Counted from the first letter of the stretch, positions 1 to 12,301 are shown. The stretch is 64,000 nt of DNA from Sporodiniella umbellata (GCA_025677835.1 JAIXMR010000003.1:434001-498000), one strand, 5' to 3'. The notes: a model not told the origin generated them from the letters alone. Numbers and translations: made by a program.

Positions 1-668
1 GTAACAGCAGCCATTGTTTACACTATTTTTTTTCTTAAAAAGTTTTTTTTTAAAAAAAAAACGAAATGAATTGAAAACTAAAGTGCTATTTTATATGCTT
101 CTGATTTCGGAAAGCTTATTGTTAAACGTCATATCCTAATATGATTGCCTCTACCTCTTTTTTCTGCAAACTAAAACGGTGTGTATGGAATTTCTTTTGG
201 AGACGGTACGGATAAAACCAAAGCCTCTTTTTGTCCATGAATTTCGCTTCCTTTTTTTTTGTGAGCTTATAATTCAAAGTGAAATTAATTTTAGGAAGAC
301 AGAAATCGAACAACAGGGTCAATGGCTGTTTAATAGAACGATAAGAACAGAAGAGGACCCACACTATATTTTTACGTCATGAAAAGCCAAGAAGTAGACT
401 TAAATAGGTCATTCTTTCCATAAAGAAGAAATCTCATACGTTTTCTCTAAAGTAAGTCTATAATTAAAAAAAGGGAAAGTAGAAAAGTACAATTTTAGTG
501 CTCAAGAAAATTAAGCTCACAGTGCCATTATTCTTCTGGAATACGACCTTAAAAAAGCTGTGTCATGCAAAAAAGAATACGCCTAAAAACCAAATTTAGC
601 TTTTTTTGTTTTTAAAGTCCAGCGCGTTTTTTTTTTTTTTTTTTGGACTTGTTTTTTTAGAAAAAAAA
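1..668. other. Left-edge intergenic/upstream DNA
   Basis: No supported gene. The stretch is AT-rich with A- and T-runs. The short open frames at 122-382 run through homopolymers, overlap on both strands and show no recognisable protein. The last part (about 620-668) is a T-run followed by an A-run directly before the ATG of the AP endonuclease and is probably its 5' leader. Confidence 0.5.
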
Positions 669-1703
669 ATGCTACGTTTATCTTCAGTTCGCTTACATTG
701 TTTAAGAATGAAAAGGGAAATGACCACAACGGTTGAGACCGCGGCCAAAAAAGTAAAGACAACCGCCCCAAAAAAAGGCGCTTGGGAGCCTTTCGATCCC
801 AGTATACCCAACAATACCACTTTTCCTACTTCTTTAAATTTCCCACCTCAGGCCGACAATACACTTAAACTAGCTTCTTATAACGTGGCAAGTTTAGCTG
901 CAAGCATTAAGAAAGGGTTTTTGAAATATGTCAAGGCTGAAAACCCGGATATCCTTTGTATTCAAGAAACCAAAATGAACCAAAAACCGATTAGTTCTGT
1001 AAGTAAAGAAGACTATCCTTATCAGTATTGGTCTTTTAGCGATAAAAAGGGCTATGGTAAAAAAAAAAAAGAAAGATAAGGGACTTAACCAACCCATTTT
1101 GTTTTTTCAGCGGGTGTAGCAGTCTTTTCAAAACGTGAACCCAAGAGTGTGAGCTATGAGTTACCTGGAAATTCCGAAAAAGGACGGGTAATTACTCTTC
1201 AATTTGAAAAAACCGTGTTTATCTCGAGTTATGTGCCTAACGCAGGCGATAAATTGGTCCGGTTAAATGAACGGCGTGTGTTTAATCAGGCTATGGAAGA
1301 CCATATTCGTGGTTTCCAAAAAGAGAGCAAATCAGTGATCTGGGCTGGCGATCTAAACGTCGCGCATACGGCTATGGATCTAGCTAGACCCGAAACCAAT
1401 GAGCGCAGTGCAGGTTTTACCATTGAAGAACGAACAGATATGACCAAGATCTTGACAGAAAAAGAAGGCCAGCCTGCATTAATTGACACCTGGCGTCATC
1501 TTCATCCAGAACAAAAGGGGCACTATACCTATTACAGCTATCGATTCAAGTGTCGTGAAAAGCGTATGGGCTGGCGTCTGGACTACTTTATCATCACCCC
1601 AGATTTGCTTGACCGTCTTGTTGAAAGTGACATAAGACATGAAGTATGGGGTGCCAGTGATCATGTACCTATCATCATGACTTTGAAAGAAAAAGACTTG
1701 TAG
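669..1703 (+). CDS. AP endonuclease, exonuclease III/APEX1 type
   Basis: Predicted base-excision-repair nuclease that nicks DNA 5' of abasic sites. There are two exons, 669-1056 and 1111-1703. The 54-bp intron ends in TTTTTTCAG, and its removal restores the family block GYAGVAVFSK, giving 326 aa. Visible motifs are LASYNVASL (first core strand), PDILCIQETK (metal-binding Glu), WAGDLNVAH and, near the C-terminus, WGASDHVPI with the catalytic Asp-His pair. The ATG at 669 adds an Arg-rich 13-residue stretch before a second ATG at 708; the region after that has a KKVK-type basic patch. This could provide mitochondrial versus nuclear forms by leaky scanning, which is inference. A possible AATAAA signal lies at 1707. 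The gene converges tail-to-tail with its neighbour, 65 bp away. The family assignment is secure; I did not separate Apn2 from APEX1 subtypes. Confidence 0.93.
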
Positions 1704-1768
1704 AAAAATAAACACAAAAATCTTTTTTTTTTTTATTGCTATTGCTTGTTTTCCGCTTTTTTCTTTTC

Positions 1769-2483
1769 CTAAGTGTTAGGCTTGTATTCTGTTTCATGCG
1801 GCTTCATAGGGTATTCATTAGGTCGATAGCTTTCTATATAGCTCGTGCTGGGCGGTACAAACCGACGGGCAGGTTGAAACAAGTCTTCGTCTCCATGGTT
1901 ATTCACATATGCCTTTGGTTCATTTTGACGGCCCATACATCCTATACGGCGACTGAACCAAAAAAAAAGACCAACTAAAAGCGCAATACCCGCTAAAAAT
2001 AACATTGAGTCTTTTTTAGCCTTACAAAAAAAACTGGTATTTACCTACGCCACCCACTACAGAGCCAACAATAATACCTGTCTGATGTTCTTCAGTGTTT
2101 TGATTTGGGAATTCACCAGTATCGCTTGAAAAGGTAGGTTCAATGGATTGACTTGAGCTTTTTCTTTTGTGTGTTGTCACAGGGCTCGAAGTAATATGGT
2201 TACTCTCGCTATTTGAATTGGACGTCATGCTACTGCTACTGCTACCATCATTGCTTGTACTATGACTAGTAGTTTCGCCTGGCTCTTCAGTTGTAGAAGG
2301 CGACCCAGTAGGCGCAGGTGTAGTAGGTGTAGGAGGATCAATAGGTGTAGGCTGATTCGATGTTGTACTGACCTGGTTTACTTGTCCTTGGGTAGTACCA
2401 TTGGTGCCTGTCGGGGTTCTTTGTGTCGGTACAAGTTCTATAGATACAAGGATTAAAAGAATGTAAAGCAAACAAAGCTTCAT
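1769..2483 (-). CDS. Mucin-like single-pass membrane protein
   Basis: Exons 2483-2045 and 1992-1769 (minus), with a 52-bp intron, encode 220 aa. The N-terminus has a clear signal peptide (MKLCLLYILLILVSIELVPT). The ectodomain, about residues 22-140, is almost entirely Ser/Thr/Pro and should be heavily O-glycosylated. Splicing joins the two halves of one transmembrane helix, giving GIIVGSVVGGVAGIALLVG followed by the stop-transfer FSRRIG. The roughly 55-residue cytosolic tail is polar with several Tyr and Pro. This layout matches fungal cell-surface sensors or mucins of the Msb2/Mid2/WSC kind, and the VGGVAG helix is typical, but no cysteine-rich sensor domain is present. The ligand and pathway are unknown. 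Confidence 0.75.
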
Positions 2484-2857
2484 AAAAAGATAGTAAAGAA
2501 AATATCAAAAAGGAGAGTAACTAATGAAAGAAAAAAACTTTTTTGTTTTAGTCTCTGGAAAGTTAGGCTGTAATTGCCTTATTTAGTTCCGGTACAAATC
2601 CAATGAATGTGCTTCTATCTGTTCTTTTCAGTGTAAACAGTGAATTGGTTTGGTTTCATACCGTGAAAAATATGAAACGGGGCTTTGTTTTTTTGTCTGT
2701 CATATCAGCATGCTTATAAAAACAGACGCCGATTCGTATAGGGTCCAGAACAATAACTGTAGATGAATAGCTGACAACTATACATGTTGACAACATTACA
2801 ATGGTATTTAACTTAAGTTTTTTTCTATGAAAAAAAAAATCTTACTTTCTATTTAAA
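2484..2857. other. Intergenic, divergent promoter region
   Basis: AT-rich spacer between the divergently transcribed mucin-like gene (minus) and the 174-aa gene (plus). I see no coding potential and no clear TATA box; it presumably carries both promoters. Confidence 0.4.
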
Positions 2858-3382
2858 ATGAAGGAAAGTCATAGCGTATATCACGAATCAAAAACTTTAG
2901 AAGAAAACGTTGGGTTTCCTTGGGAAGATGATGCGTTTTCATTGGCACTTGAGGATTTTTGTGTGAATAAACCAACAAAATACGTTCCTTCATCACCGCT
3001 TCAGCACGAGTGGTATCCCTATAAGGCACTGTCTGAGACTGTAGTGAGAGAAATACCCATGTCACCCGCTACAGTGTTTTCCCAAATGGAAAGCAAGTGT
3101 CGATCGCCCTCGGTTCTCAGTCGCCAAACTGCCAAATCCTCCTATAGCTCCAGCGAAAGCTGGAAATTGGCCCATACAAACCACTCACTGTCCACAGCTT
3201 GTAGTCTACCCACATTTCATAGTCTTCAAACGCCATTGAATCCAGATGACCGGTTTCTATATGAAGACAGCCAGTACTCTTATCAACCTTATTTCGATCC
3301 AGCTTACAAACCAAAAAAAAAAGTGAGTGTTTGGAATAGATGGATACAAAATTTAAAAAATATGTTTGCAGTCAAACAATAA
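2858..3382 (+). CDS. Uncharacterised 174-aa protein
   Basis: Intronless open frame with a clean ATG after an A-run and a TAA stop at 3380-3382. I do not recognise the family. The protein is hydrophilic and rich in Ser, Tyr and Pro. It has an acidic N-terminal third (FPWEDDAFSLALEDF) and a basic, aromatic C-terminus (KPKKKVSVWNRWIQNLKNMF) that could form an amphipathic or nuclear-targeting helix. No signal peptide or transmembrane segment is visible. Codon use resembles that of neighbouring real genes and the frame is not built on homopolymers, so it is probably coding. It lies head-to-tail 57 bp before MFAP1. Confidence 0.55.
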   Translation: MKESHSVYHESKTLEENVGFPWEDDAFSLALEDFCVNKPTKYVPSSPLQHEWYPYKALSETVVREIPMSPATVFSQMESKCRSPSVLSRQTAKSSYSSSESWKLAHTNHSLSTACSLPTFHSLQTPLNPDDRFLYEDSQYSYQPYFDPAYKPKKKVSVWNRWIQNLKNMFAVKQ

Positions 3383-3439
3383 AAAAACAACGTACAAAAA
3401 TTCTTTTTTTTTTTTTTTACATTTACAATTATTTCAAGA

Positions 3440-4736
3440 ATGTCTTTACAAGACAAGAAAAAGAGTGTACCTCAGCCCAAGACACCTTTTAAACGTTACA
3501 GAGCAGGCCAAGTGCCCGAGAATTATGTTGACGAATTATCTGATTCCGAATCAGAGCAAGAGCAGGAGCAGCTTCCTATAAAGAGTGAACTTCAATTTGC
3601 TCAAAAAGATGTTCAAACAGGCATTCAACAGACAGTCATTTCCGAGAAAGCTGCTAATACAGACCGGAGACTCAGACGGCTACAACAGGCACAGCAAGAG
3701 GCCATACGGCCTGCACGTCGCCACACACAGGAGGATTCGGATGAAGAGGATGAGGAGGTACTAGCAAGGGACCGCATGCGACTCAAACAGATGTCTTTGA
3801 TGCAACAAGATCTTGAGGCTCAACATACAAAAGAAGAATCAGAGGGATCAGACGAAGAAGAGGAAGGCTCAAGTGAATATGAATCTTCAAGCGAAGAGGA
3901 ACAGGAAGATGCCTTGGCTCGTTTACCCAAACCTGTTTTTATACCAAAGTAAGAAAAAAAAATTATTACGATATGTGGGTTCTTATCAAAAAAAAAAAAA
4001 AAAACAGAGCCAAACGAGAAACCATTTTACTTCAAGAAAAGCTAGCTAAAGAGCAAGAAGAAAGAGAAAGACGCTTAGAAGAGGAGATTGAAGAACGAAA
4101 GCTACAGTCTCATAGTATGTTGGCAGATGAATTGAAACGTGAACAGGAAGAATTGCTATCCAAAGATATGACAGATCATGCAGACATGCCAGATGATACA
4201 GATGGATTGGACGAAGAAGCCGAATATGAAGCTTGGAAATTGAGAGAATTAGGTCGTATTAAACGTGACAGAGAAGCTCGTATTGCGTAAGTTGAATGAT
4301 GACATGTATAGAAAAAAAACAAGTTAGACTCAAAAAGGTTTTTTATATGCAAACGCACAGACGTGAACGAGAAGAAGAAGAATTGGAACGTAGAAGAGCT
4401 CTTCCAGAAGATGTGAGATTAAAGGAGGATATGCAACGCGCAGAAGAGTCAAAAAACAAGGACAAAGGCCAACATACATTTTTACAAAAATACTACCATA
4501 AAGGTGCTTTCTATCACGACCCAGAGGACGAGATCTTTACTCGTGATTACACAGCACCTACCATTGATGAAGTACGCAATAAAGAGCTCCTACCTGAAGT
4601 GATGCAGGTCAAAAATTTCGGTTTGGCAGGTCGTACCAAATATACACATCTGGTAGACCAAGACACTTCTTCGCGAGATTCACCTTGGTCTAAACCTATG
4701 GTCAAGCGTAGGAGACCAAACGCAGACGATAAGTAG
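3440..4736 (+). CDS. MFAP1-like spliceosomal B-complex protein
   Basis: Homologue of microfibrillar-associated protein 1, a nuclear pre-mRNA splicing factor that works with Prp38 in the spliceosomal B complex (family knowledge). Three exons, 3440-3948, 4008-4286 and 4361-4736, give 387 aa. The introns end in AAAACAG and CGCACAG and keep phase. The N-terminus has the FKRYRAGQVPENY block and a long Glu/Ser-rich acidic region. The middle is a charged coiled coil containing EYEAWKLRELGRIKRDREAR. The C-terminus carries the diagnostic QKYYHKGAFYHDPEDEIF, then MQVKNFGLAGRTKYTHLVDQ. Intron 1 holds a 17-A run just before its acceptor. The assignment is secure. Confidence 0.93.
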
Positions 4737-6455
4737 ACCAATAAGTATAGTACTTTAAGAAAAAAGAGCATGGTTATACTGTTATTCCCCCCTTTTGAAA
4801 ACCAAAAAAAAAAAAAAAAAATAAAAACCCCCAGAATATTTCTATGCTTTTTCAGACCACTTGATACACCCTTTCGCATTGAGAATTTTTAATGTTTATA
4901 TTTTTAATACGATGTATGTTGGTGTATTTTTCTTGTTTGTAACTTATATATATGGTTCTTACTAGGTGCAGCATTCTGCATACCAGCTTTGCTTTGAATT
5001 GTGAACAGAGTTCAGTATAATGTTACCAGGTCATTAGTGAGCTATTTTATTTTTTATTTTATTTTGCCATTTTTCAAAATAGCATTGGCTGCTTACGTTT
5101 TCTTTTTTTTTTTTTTTTTTAATCCTGAGATTAGTATTTCGCCCTTTAAACATAAGGCATACAGAACTATATAATAGTGGATTGTGCATTTTTATATACC
5201 AAGAATATGAAGAGACAGCTAATACAAACTCAACAAAATTGAAGCTATACACGATTAGTTTCGTTCTGTATAGGTATTCTCAAGAACCAAAAACCAAAAA
5301 GTCTGTTCTAGCTTAGATACAAACGAAAAAAAAAAAACATACACACCATGAAAGCTTATTTTATAAAAAGAGGCATTGTTATTTGTGTTTTTATCATTCA
5401 ATACTTTTCAATAATTGTTTTCTTTTTAAGGAATTAAGTCTTTCTTTGATTGACGTATATTTATTGGTTGGCTTGACAATTTAATTGCATTGTTTTCTTT
5501 CTTACTACTCTTGAAGTTGTCAAGGTTATAAACATATTTGGACATCGAAATGTTGGAATAGATCGCTCTGACTTGTAGAAAACCGAAAACTTGTTTTTTT
5601 ATTCTTTTTGAATTCTACTGTCTAAATTGTTATATATAGAAGTTAGACGATGTGTGGTTTTGTAATTGAACCTTTTAGTATTAAACCTTTTTCATGATGA
5701 CCATTGCTTTTAGGATTGACTAATAAGGCTCTTGACTAATAATAGTAATAATAATAAAAGAGATATGGACTTCCTATTAATTGGTTTTGGTTGATTCAAG
5801 CTTAACTTGTTTTGTATGGGTCACTAAATAAAAATTTCCGATGTGTTTACAAAAAAAGTAATCTGACGCTATCCTTGAAGGTATAGTTATATATATATAT
5901 ATATTGTACTTTGGTATTGTTTTTTTTTTTTTTCTATTTTCTGCTCGCTTGCTTCTTTTCGGCTTTCCAAACGTCAATACTGGTTTAAATATAATTTTGT
6001 TCAAAAACCACTTCAGGCTATTTTATAATTGACTGAATAAATAGAGGGTTTTCTATTTAGTCTACTTTTGGTCTAGCAAAGAAAACAAAATTATATAGAT
6101 TCGGGTGAATGTGCGTTTTCCAAAAGTAATGAGAGAGTATAGGCCATTGATTATGTTTTTTTATTTTTTATTTTTAAAGAGAAACTAGTCATTCAGCAGA
6201 AGGAGTCATTGTCAACTGCATAAAAAAAGAAACATTGATAATTTTCCACGGTTTGTAGCTCTATGAGAAGGTTTATTCTGCCGCGGTTTTTTTTTTCCTA
6301 CAAACTTGAAAAGTATATATAAAAGGCGAAAGGTGGAAGGAAACAAAAAGAGTCTAGTTTTTTTTTGTTTGCTTTCTTAGCTTAAGCTTTTCTCTTTTCT
6401 ACCTCTTACCTTTCTTTACACCCACTCCATTCATTATACACCTTTTATATAACTC
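4737..6455. other. 1.7-kb intergenic region upstream of aquaporin
   Basis: No supported gene on either strand. The DNA is very AT-rich with scattered T-runs and a short (TA)n tract near 5890-5904. The short frames at 5034-5252 and 5777-6004 (minus) are Lys/Ile/Asn-rich and look like non-coding noise. The final 150 bp carries the aquaporin core promoter and a CT-rich leader. The length suggests room for regulatory sites of a stress-regulated gene, but I cannot name any. Confidence 0.5.
6314..6324 (+). promoter_or_regulatory. TATA box of aquaporin gene
   Basis: TATATATAAAA followed by GGC, about 130 bp upstream of the ATG at 6456. Between them lie a T-run and a CT-rich stretch (TTCTCTTTTCTACCTCTTACC) typical of fungal 5' leaders. 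It is the best TATA match in the intergenic region. Confidence 0.6.
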
Positions 6456-7015
6456 ATGGCATCTATCAATACATCTGCTACCACTATTATCAATAGCCAG
6501 CCTGCAACAAAGAAATTAGCTGTTTTGATTGGCGAAGAAAAAAGACATTCACTTGACTCATCACTTTTAACGCTTTACAATAAAAACAACGATAGCCTTG
6601 ATACATCGAAAAAAACAAAGATCGAGCTTTTCCTAAGGCAAGCGCAGGAATTTAAGACAAGAGTAAATACTTTATTCAATCTTCCGATGAGATTCTAGCG
6701 ATGATCAGTTGCAGAATATAGATATTAACTGCCCTTTTTTTTTCTTAAGCATAGAGAGTTCCTGGCTGAGTTTATTGGAACAACCATCCTTGTTCTACTG
6801 ACTTGTGGTTTTTGTGCTGAGCAAACGTTAAATATTGAACAAAACAAGTCATGGCTGACCTCATCTTTTGGTTCAGGTAATTGAGCACTTTTTTTTTTGT
6901 GGAGAACTACGCGACCTAACTGTTTGTTAGGATTATCTGTTTTGGTGGGTATTTGTGTGGCTGGTCATGTCTCTGTAAGTTGTTGTATTTGTATGAGTGA
7001 TTTCATCTTACTTTT

Positions 7016-7053
<38 letters not shown>

Positions 7054-7647
7054 TCTCTTTTTTTTTTTTAAAAAAAAAAAAAGGGAGCTCACTTGAATCC
7101 TGCTATTACGATATCTTTTTGTTTATTTAGTGGCTTTCCAGCACGAAAAGTACCTGTGTATGTAACAGCTCAGTTAACAGGATCTTTTACGGGCGCTGCC
7201 TTACTCTATAGCATTATTAAGCCCGCAATTGTTCAATTTGATCAAGGCGAACGTCAGATCCTCGGTCCTCAGGCGACAGCAGGTATTTTTGGTACGTATC
7301 CTCCTCTTTATGTAGGTATAGGATCTGCCATTGCCTCAGAGATTGTGGGGACTGCTATGCTGTTGCTTATCGTCATGGTCACCGGCCATCCCAACAATCT
7401 ACCTTTCCGTACAGCCCAGGGTGCTATGATTGCCTTAGGAGTTACCACCATTTCGCTTTGTATTGGCTATACCTCCGGCTTTTCTCTCAACCCGGCACGC
7501 GATTTCGGTCCCCGTTTGTTTACGGCTGTAGCCGGTTGGGGTTTAGATGTCTTCAAAGTTCATAACTATTACGCTTTGGTACCTATGTTTGCTCCTATTC
7601 TAGGCGGAGTGCTCGGCGCTTTCGTCTATACTGTCTTTATTGACTAA
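6456..7647 (+). CDS. Aquaglyceroporin (MIP family channel)
   Basis: Six-helix water/glycerol channel of the plasma or internal membrane. Four exons, 6456-6662, 6750-6876, 6931-6974 and 7084-7647, give 313 aa. The roughly 70-residue N-terminal tail is soluble. The core begins at HREFLAEFIGTTILVLL. The two half-helices carry NPA (about residue 131, in GAHLNPAI) and NPARD (262-266); the Asp after the second NPAR is characteristic of glycerol-conducting members. Exon 3 is only 44 bp. Intron 3 contains a (TA)15 tract followed by a T-run/A-run palindrome. Substrate preference (glycerol over water) is inferred from the Asp. Confidence 0.93.
7020..7049. repeat. (TA)n microsatellite in aquaporin intron 3
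   Basis: About fifteen TA units within intron 6975-7083, followed almost at once by a run of about 10 T and about 12 A ending in the AAG acceptor. It makes up a large part of this intron. Confidence 0.9.
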
Positions 7648-9213
7648 CAGCCGCATGATTCACCCTATACCTTTATTCCTTTTTTTTTTTTATCATACCA
7701 ACGCCTTCTCCAGATGTCAAATAAACCAAATTAAATCCGTCGACTCAATAGTATTTTAATTTTCGTTTTATTAAGACAAATTTTAGTTGATAAAGCTTAT
7801 TTAAAGTGATAAAGGAAATCTCTTAGTCATTTAACAGTAAAAAAAAAAAAGGAAAATAAGAATGTGTATTCGTCACATGCAAGTAGTTGTAATAGACTAA
7901 GCAAGTGCGTATGTCTGTGTCCCTAATACGAGCCAAAAAAAAAAAAAAAAAAGGTAAAGACACGTTCAAAGGGACAGCCACATTGGGTCCTGTAAGAATG
8001 AAACTCTTTATTTCTACAACTGAAACCAAAAACAAGGTTGATACAAAGAAAACACCAAAACAAGACAACAGATTGGCTTTTGCTTTTTATGTGTTTTACG
8101 TGCTTTATTGAAACAAACCCAAATAATGGGTAATTATCAAAAAAAGGCAGTTTAAAGATCTTCCTGGGTTACACTATGCAAATGTAGCCTTGACTTGTGA
8201 ATAAATTTATTATTAAAAGCACGCGATTGGAATTTTAGGTTAACTTGTATTCTTATTTCTATTCAGAAATCTCTGAGTGTGAGTGTGTATGAATTCAGAT
8301 GTGTGTTTTAATCATGCGTTGTATTTATAATAATCAACTTTTTGAGCCAACGGCACTGTGGGTGCACGTGTAACAAAGGGAATAATTTCGATTTTTTTTT
8401 TTTGGGAATATAGATTATAGAGTGGAAAACATACCCTAAAAGAAATAGAAAGACCCTATTATTTTCAAGCCCATTTATTTGAAATTTCGTGTTACACCGT
8501 TTCCCTTAAAATTGACAGCGTACTTTGCGTTGGTTAATATTCGTAAGAAAATAATGAGTATAGCAGAAAAGCCTCACATGCTCGAATTGGGTCAAAAAAG
8601 GAAAACGCGTCATATTTTTTTTATTTTTTTTTTATTTTTATTTTTTGGGAAGCATTTTATTTTGAACTTGTTTGAGAGAACATGGCAAGTATCCATCAAA
8701 TTCCATGAAAGCGGGAGAGCCCTTTCCCTCATTTTTCCATTCTGGAACTGAAGTTGAATTCCTATATTATTGTGAGACCTTCCTGAGTGATCATTTCCAC
8801 ATGGGAGAGAGGGTTGAATTATGGAAAGTTTTATCTTTTCAATTGAACTGCTGGAAGAGCAATCAAAGGGCAGTAAAAACGCCAGGTTCTCCGGCAGCGA
8901 TCCAAGACTGTTTACGTAGAGCGTAGAATGAGAGTCGTTGGGTGAGAGCGAGAAAGAAAAGATGGATCAAGATGGGTTGTGAAAGACGTTACACTGTAAA
9001 TCAAAAAAAAAAAAAAAATAGATAAATTTGGCTTTTCATGTGGAGTTACATTTATTTTCTTGGTTTCCTTATTTGTCTGTGTCTCTCACTTGTTTTTTCT
9101 TTCCGTCTTTTATAGCTTTTATTGTTCTCTCTTTATTACTTTTTCCTTTTTCTGGTTTTTTTTTTTGTTTTTTTTTGTTTTCTTTAGCCCCTTTCCTTTC
9201 TTTACCTTCAGCT
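7648..9213. other. Intergenic region before RasGEF gene
   Basis: No supported gene. Open frames at 8479-8926 contain homopolymer stretches and no recognisable domain, although 8690-8930 is somewhat more GC-balanced than its surroundings. The last 120 bp (about 9090-9213) is strongly T/CT-rich and is likely the 5' leader of the RasGEF gene. Confidence 0.45.
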
Positions 9214-12171
9214 ATGGCCGAAGTACCTATTTTATGCCGAGTGCAAGCGCTATATTCTTTTAAATCTAACGACCCTTCAGCGCTTTGTTTTGAACAAGAT
9301 GACTACATTGAGGTGTTGACGCAATTGCCATCGGGGTGGTGGGACGGACTGTAAAGCTAATAAGAAATAAGAGGGAAACAGAGACTGAAGCTTTGATAGA
9401 TGCGGTGGTATGAGAGGCTGGTTTCCCAGCAACTATGTAAAGATGATAGAGGAAGAAGAGGAGGAGAGGATACTGGAGCCCGAAGTGAAGCGACGCAATA
9501 CGGAATATAGACTGAGTCTAATAAGCCACCCTACGACCCATTGGATTCCACAAAAGACAGAGGACGGAACGGATACGTACTATTACAATACAATGACGGG
9601 TGCTATGAGAATCGACCGGCCAGAGGAAGAAGAATGCGAGGACCCTGCTTGGCGGGTCAACAATGACCGAGAGGTAAGAAAGCAAGCACAGGCATAGCGA
9701 TGACTTACCTTTGAGCTGCAAGTCGGCCATTCTATCCCCTTTGGCTCAGCGCATGTCACCCAAGCTCCATAACATTTCACACACAGTACCTAGCCTTGTA
9801 ATTTTTTATATAGCCACTCTATTTATTTAACCATGAATATATATGTACATATGTATGTTTGATAGATATCTAAATCATCTACGATCTCGACCTCTGACGA
9901 GCTGCAGCCTCTTGTGCCGAGCGTGGGCCATTCAGAGGCCAGCGACTGGCCGGGAGTGTTCCAGCAGGTGGTGACGGCTCTTCAGCAGCTCAGCAGTGCT
10001 GTACAGTATGAACAGCAAGCCAACTACCCTCTGCATGCGACAGGTGTTGTAAATGCTATCCGCAACATGCTGGTGGCCTCAAACACGGTGGATAAAGACT
10101 CGATCCATCTGCGTATGCACCAGACGATCCGTAACCACCATCGGACGATGATCACCCATCTCTCGAAACTGGTGCTTTCTGCCCAGTCAGGTCAAGACGA
10201 GAGCCTGCCGAACGAATGCAACGATCTTTTGAGCGCTGTGAAGGAGTTTGTACAGGCGTGTGGGGAAGCCCATCTGCCGCTGTTGCCACTGCAACCCCAG
10301 TTTGGGCCGGAAGAGGCAAGCCATAAGCGCTACAGTCTCCAGCCTGACCTGGCCGAGAACCTGGAAACGTTGGGGGCTTCGATTCAAGATTCGGTAGAGA
10401 CGATGATGGTGATGGATGACGTGGTGCTTCTGTTTACGCATTTCCGCAACCTTTCGAGCCAGGCCGGACTGTTTCTGGGCTACCTGGACGAAACCGACTT
10501 GAGCATACTCGAGCAAGGCGACTGGTCTGACCTGATGGGGGCCAAGCAGACGGTTTCGGACACCCTGGGCTCGCTCTTTATCCAGCTCCAGGCGATGACC
10601 AACGAACGTGCAGACCTAGCGCTGCATCTGGAGCAGGTGCGGAAGTTGGCCAAGGCATTTGCGCAGCCGATCGAGCGGCTGTGTGCCAACGTGCTTCAGC
10701 TTGCCAACCGCCACAGCGAGGGGGATACACCCAAGTCGGTGGATAAGATCAAGCGGTTCTTTGGCAGCGAACCCCCTGCGGAACCGGTGGCGGTACCGGC
10801 GAGCCCGGTGAACGAAAAACCAGACTTTCTACAGCACGATTATGGGCCGAACGAGATTGTGTTTACGATGGAAGGCGGTGTCAAGGGCGGCACGTTGCCA
10901 GCGTTGGTCGAACGGCTGACCATGCACGACTATTTCGATATGAATTTTGTCAATACGTTCTTGCTCACCTACCGCTCGTTCTGTACATCGCAAGACCTGC
11001 TGGACCTGCTCGAGGCACGGTACAACCTGGTGTGTCCTGAACTGACGGCAGAGGAAAGGACGGTTTGGGAAGAAAAGAAGCTAAAGCTAGTTCGACTTCG
11101 CGTATTTAATGTGCTCAAGAACTGGCTAGAGCTGTATTACAACCAGGACGACAGCGCACTCTTGGATCGCCTGATGCATTTCACCGAGACTCATATCAAA
11201 TCCACCCTCAAGTTTTCCAACGGCCAGCTAGAGTCCTTGATCGACCAGCGCAAGGCCGGACTGGCGGTAGAACATATGGGTCTCAAGAAGATGGTGCTCA
11301 CCTTGCCTGCTCCGCCAGAGCCAATTTTCCCTAAAAACAAGAAGCAAATCAAACTGATGGACATTGATATTCTCGAAATGGCTCGCCAGCTTTCCATCAT
11401 GGACTTCAAGCTCTACAGCTCCATCCGCCCTATCGAATGTCTGAACAAGTCTTGGTCGCGCGAAGACGACGCTACTGCAGTCAATATCCGCGCCTCTATC
11501 GAATACTGCAACCAGATCACCTCCTGGGTTTCGGATGTCATTCTCAGTCAGCAAGAAACCAAGCGGCGAGGCGCCATGATCAAATACTGGGTCCAAGTGG
11601 CCGAGGTAAGTGCAAACCCCTGGAATATGACAAGGGCTGACTTGCTCTATAGAAATGCCGAATGCTGAATAACTTCAATACCTGCATGGCCATCCTGTCT
11701 GCATTTGATAACAGTTCCGTCGGTCGTTTGAAGCGTACATGGGAGGCTGTCGGCACCCGTACGAACCAGACTTTGCAGCACATTCGAAAGTTGATGGGTG
11801 CCAACCGCAACTTTACCGAGTACCGTGCCCTAATTCACTCTGTCAATCCGCCTTGTATTCCCTTCCTGGGTATCTACCTTCAGGATCTGACGTTTATCGA
11901 AGACGGCAACACCAACGAACTCAAAAAGAACAAGTCATTGATCAATTTTGCCAAGCGGGCCAAAACTGCAGAAGTCATTCGAGAGATCCAACAGTATCAA
12001 TCTTCGCTATACCAACTCCAGCCTGTCGATGAAATACAAGAATTTATCAAATCTCATCTTGAAAGCACACGCGATGAAGAGCAGCTCTACAATGAAAGTC
12101 TTCGGGTCGAACCCAAGGAAAGAGACGATGAAAAGATTACACGATTATTACAAGAGTCTGGATTCTTATAA
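9214..12171 (+). CDS. SH3/WW-like/RasGEF (Cdc25-type) Ras exchange factor
   Basis: Guanine-nucleotide exchange factor predicted to load Ras with GTP at the membrane. Exons 9214-9350, 9400-9673, 9866-11605 and 11653-12171 give 889 aa. The N-terminal SH3 domain (about residues 5-60) has ALYSF, SGWWDGL and, after splicing, CGGMRGWFPSNYV. A WW-like segment follows (about 95-125: HWIPQKTEDGTDTYYYN), but the second Trp is missing (TGAMRIDRP), so the domain is degenerate. Then come a helical middle, a RasGEF_N module (NEIVFTMEGGVKGGTLPALV) and the catalytic Cdc25 domain to the C-terminus (KCRMLNNFNTCMAIL, FLGIYLQDLTFIEDGN, INFAKRAKTAEVI). Exon 3 is markedly GC-richer than neighbouring genes. It resembles yeast Cdc25 in pairing SH3 with RasGEF. 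Confidence 0.92.
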
Positions 12172-12301
12172 TCCCCCCCCTCCCCTCACAATACATACAT
12201 ACACTCGTCTACAGAACTTATCCCTCATCTCAACAATAACAATAGCTGTAATAATAACCATGCATCATTCTAATAATACAACTACGCATTTCTTTTGTCT
12301 G

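Noticed and set aside
583..820. Minus-strand frames over the AP endonuclease start
   Set aside because: Poly-Phe/Lys shadows of homopolymer tracts opposite a clear gene.
10187..11596. Long minus-strand frames opposite the RasGEF gene
   Set aside because: Antisense shadows caused by GC-rich third positions of the real gene; no family resemblance.
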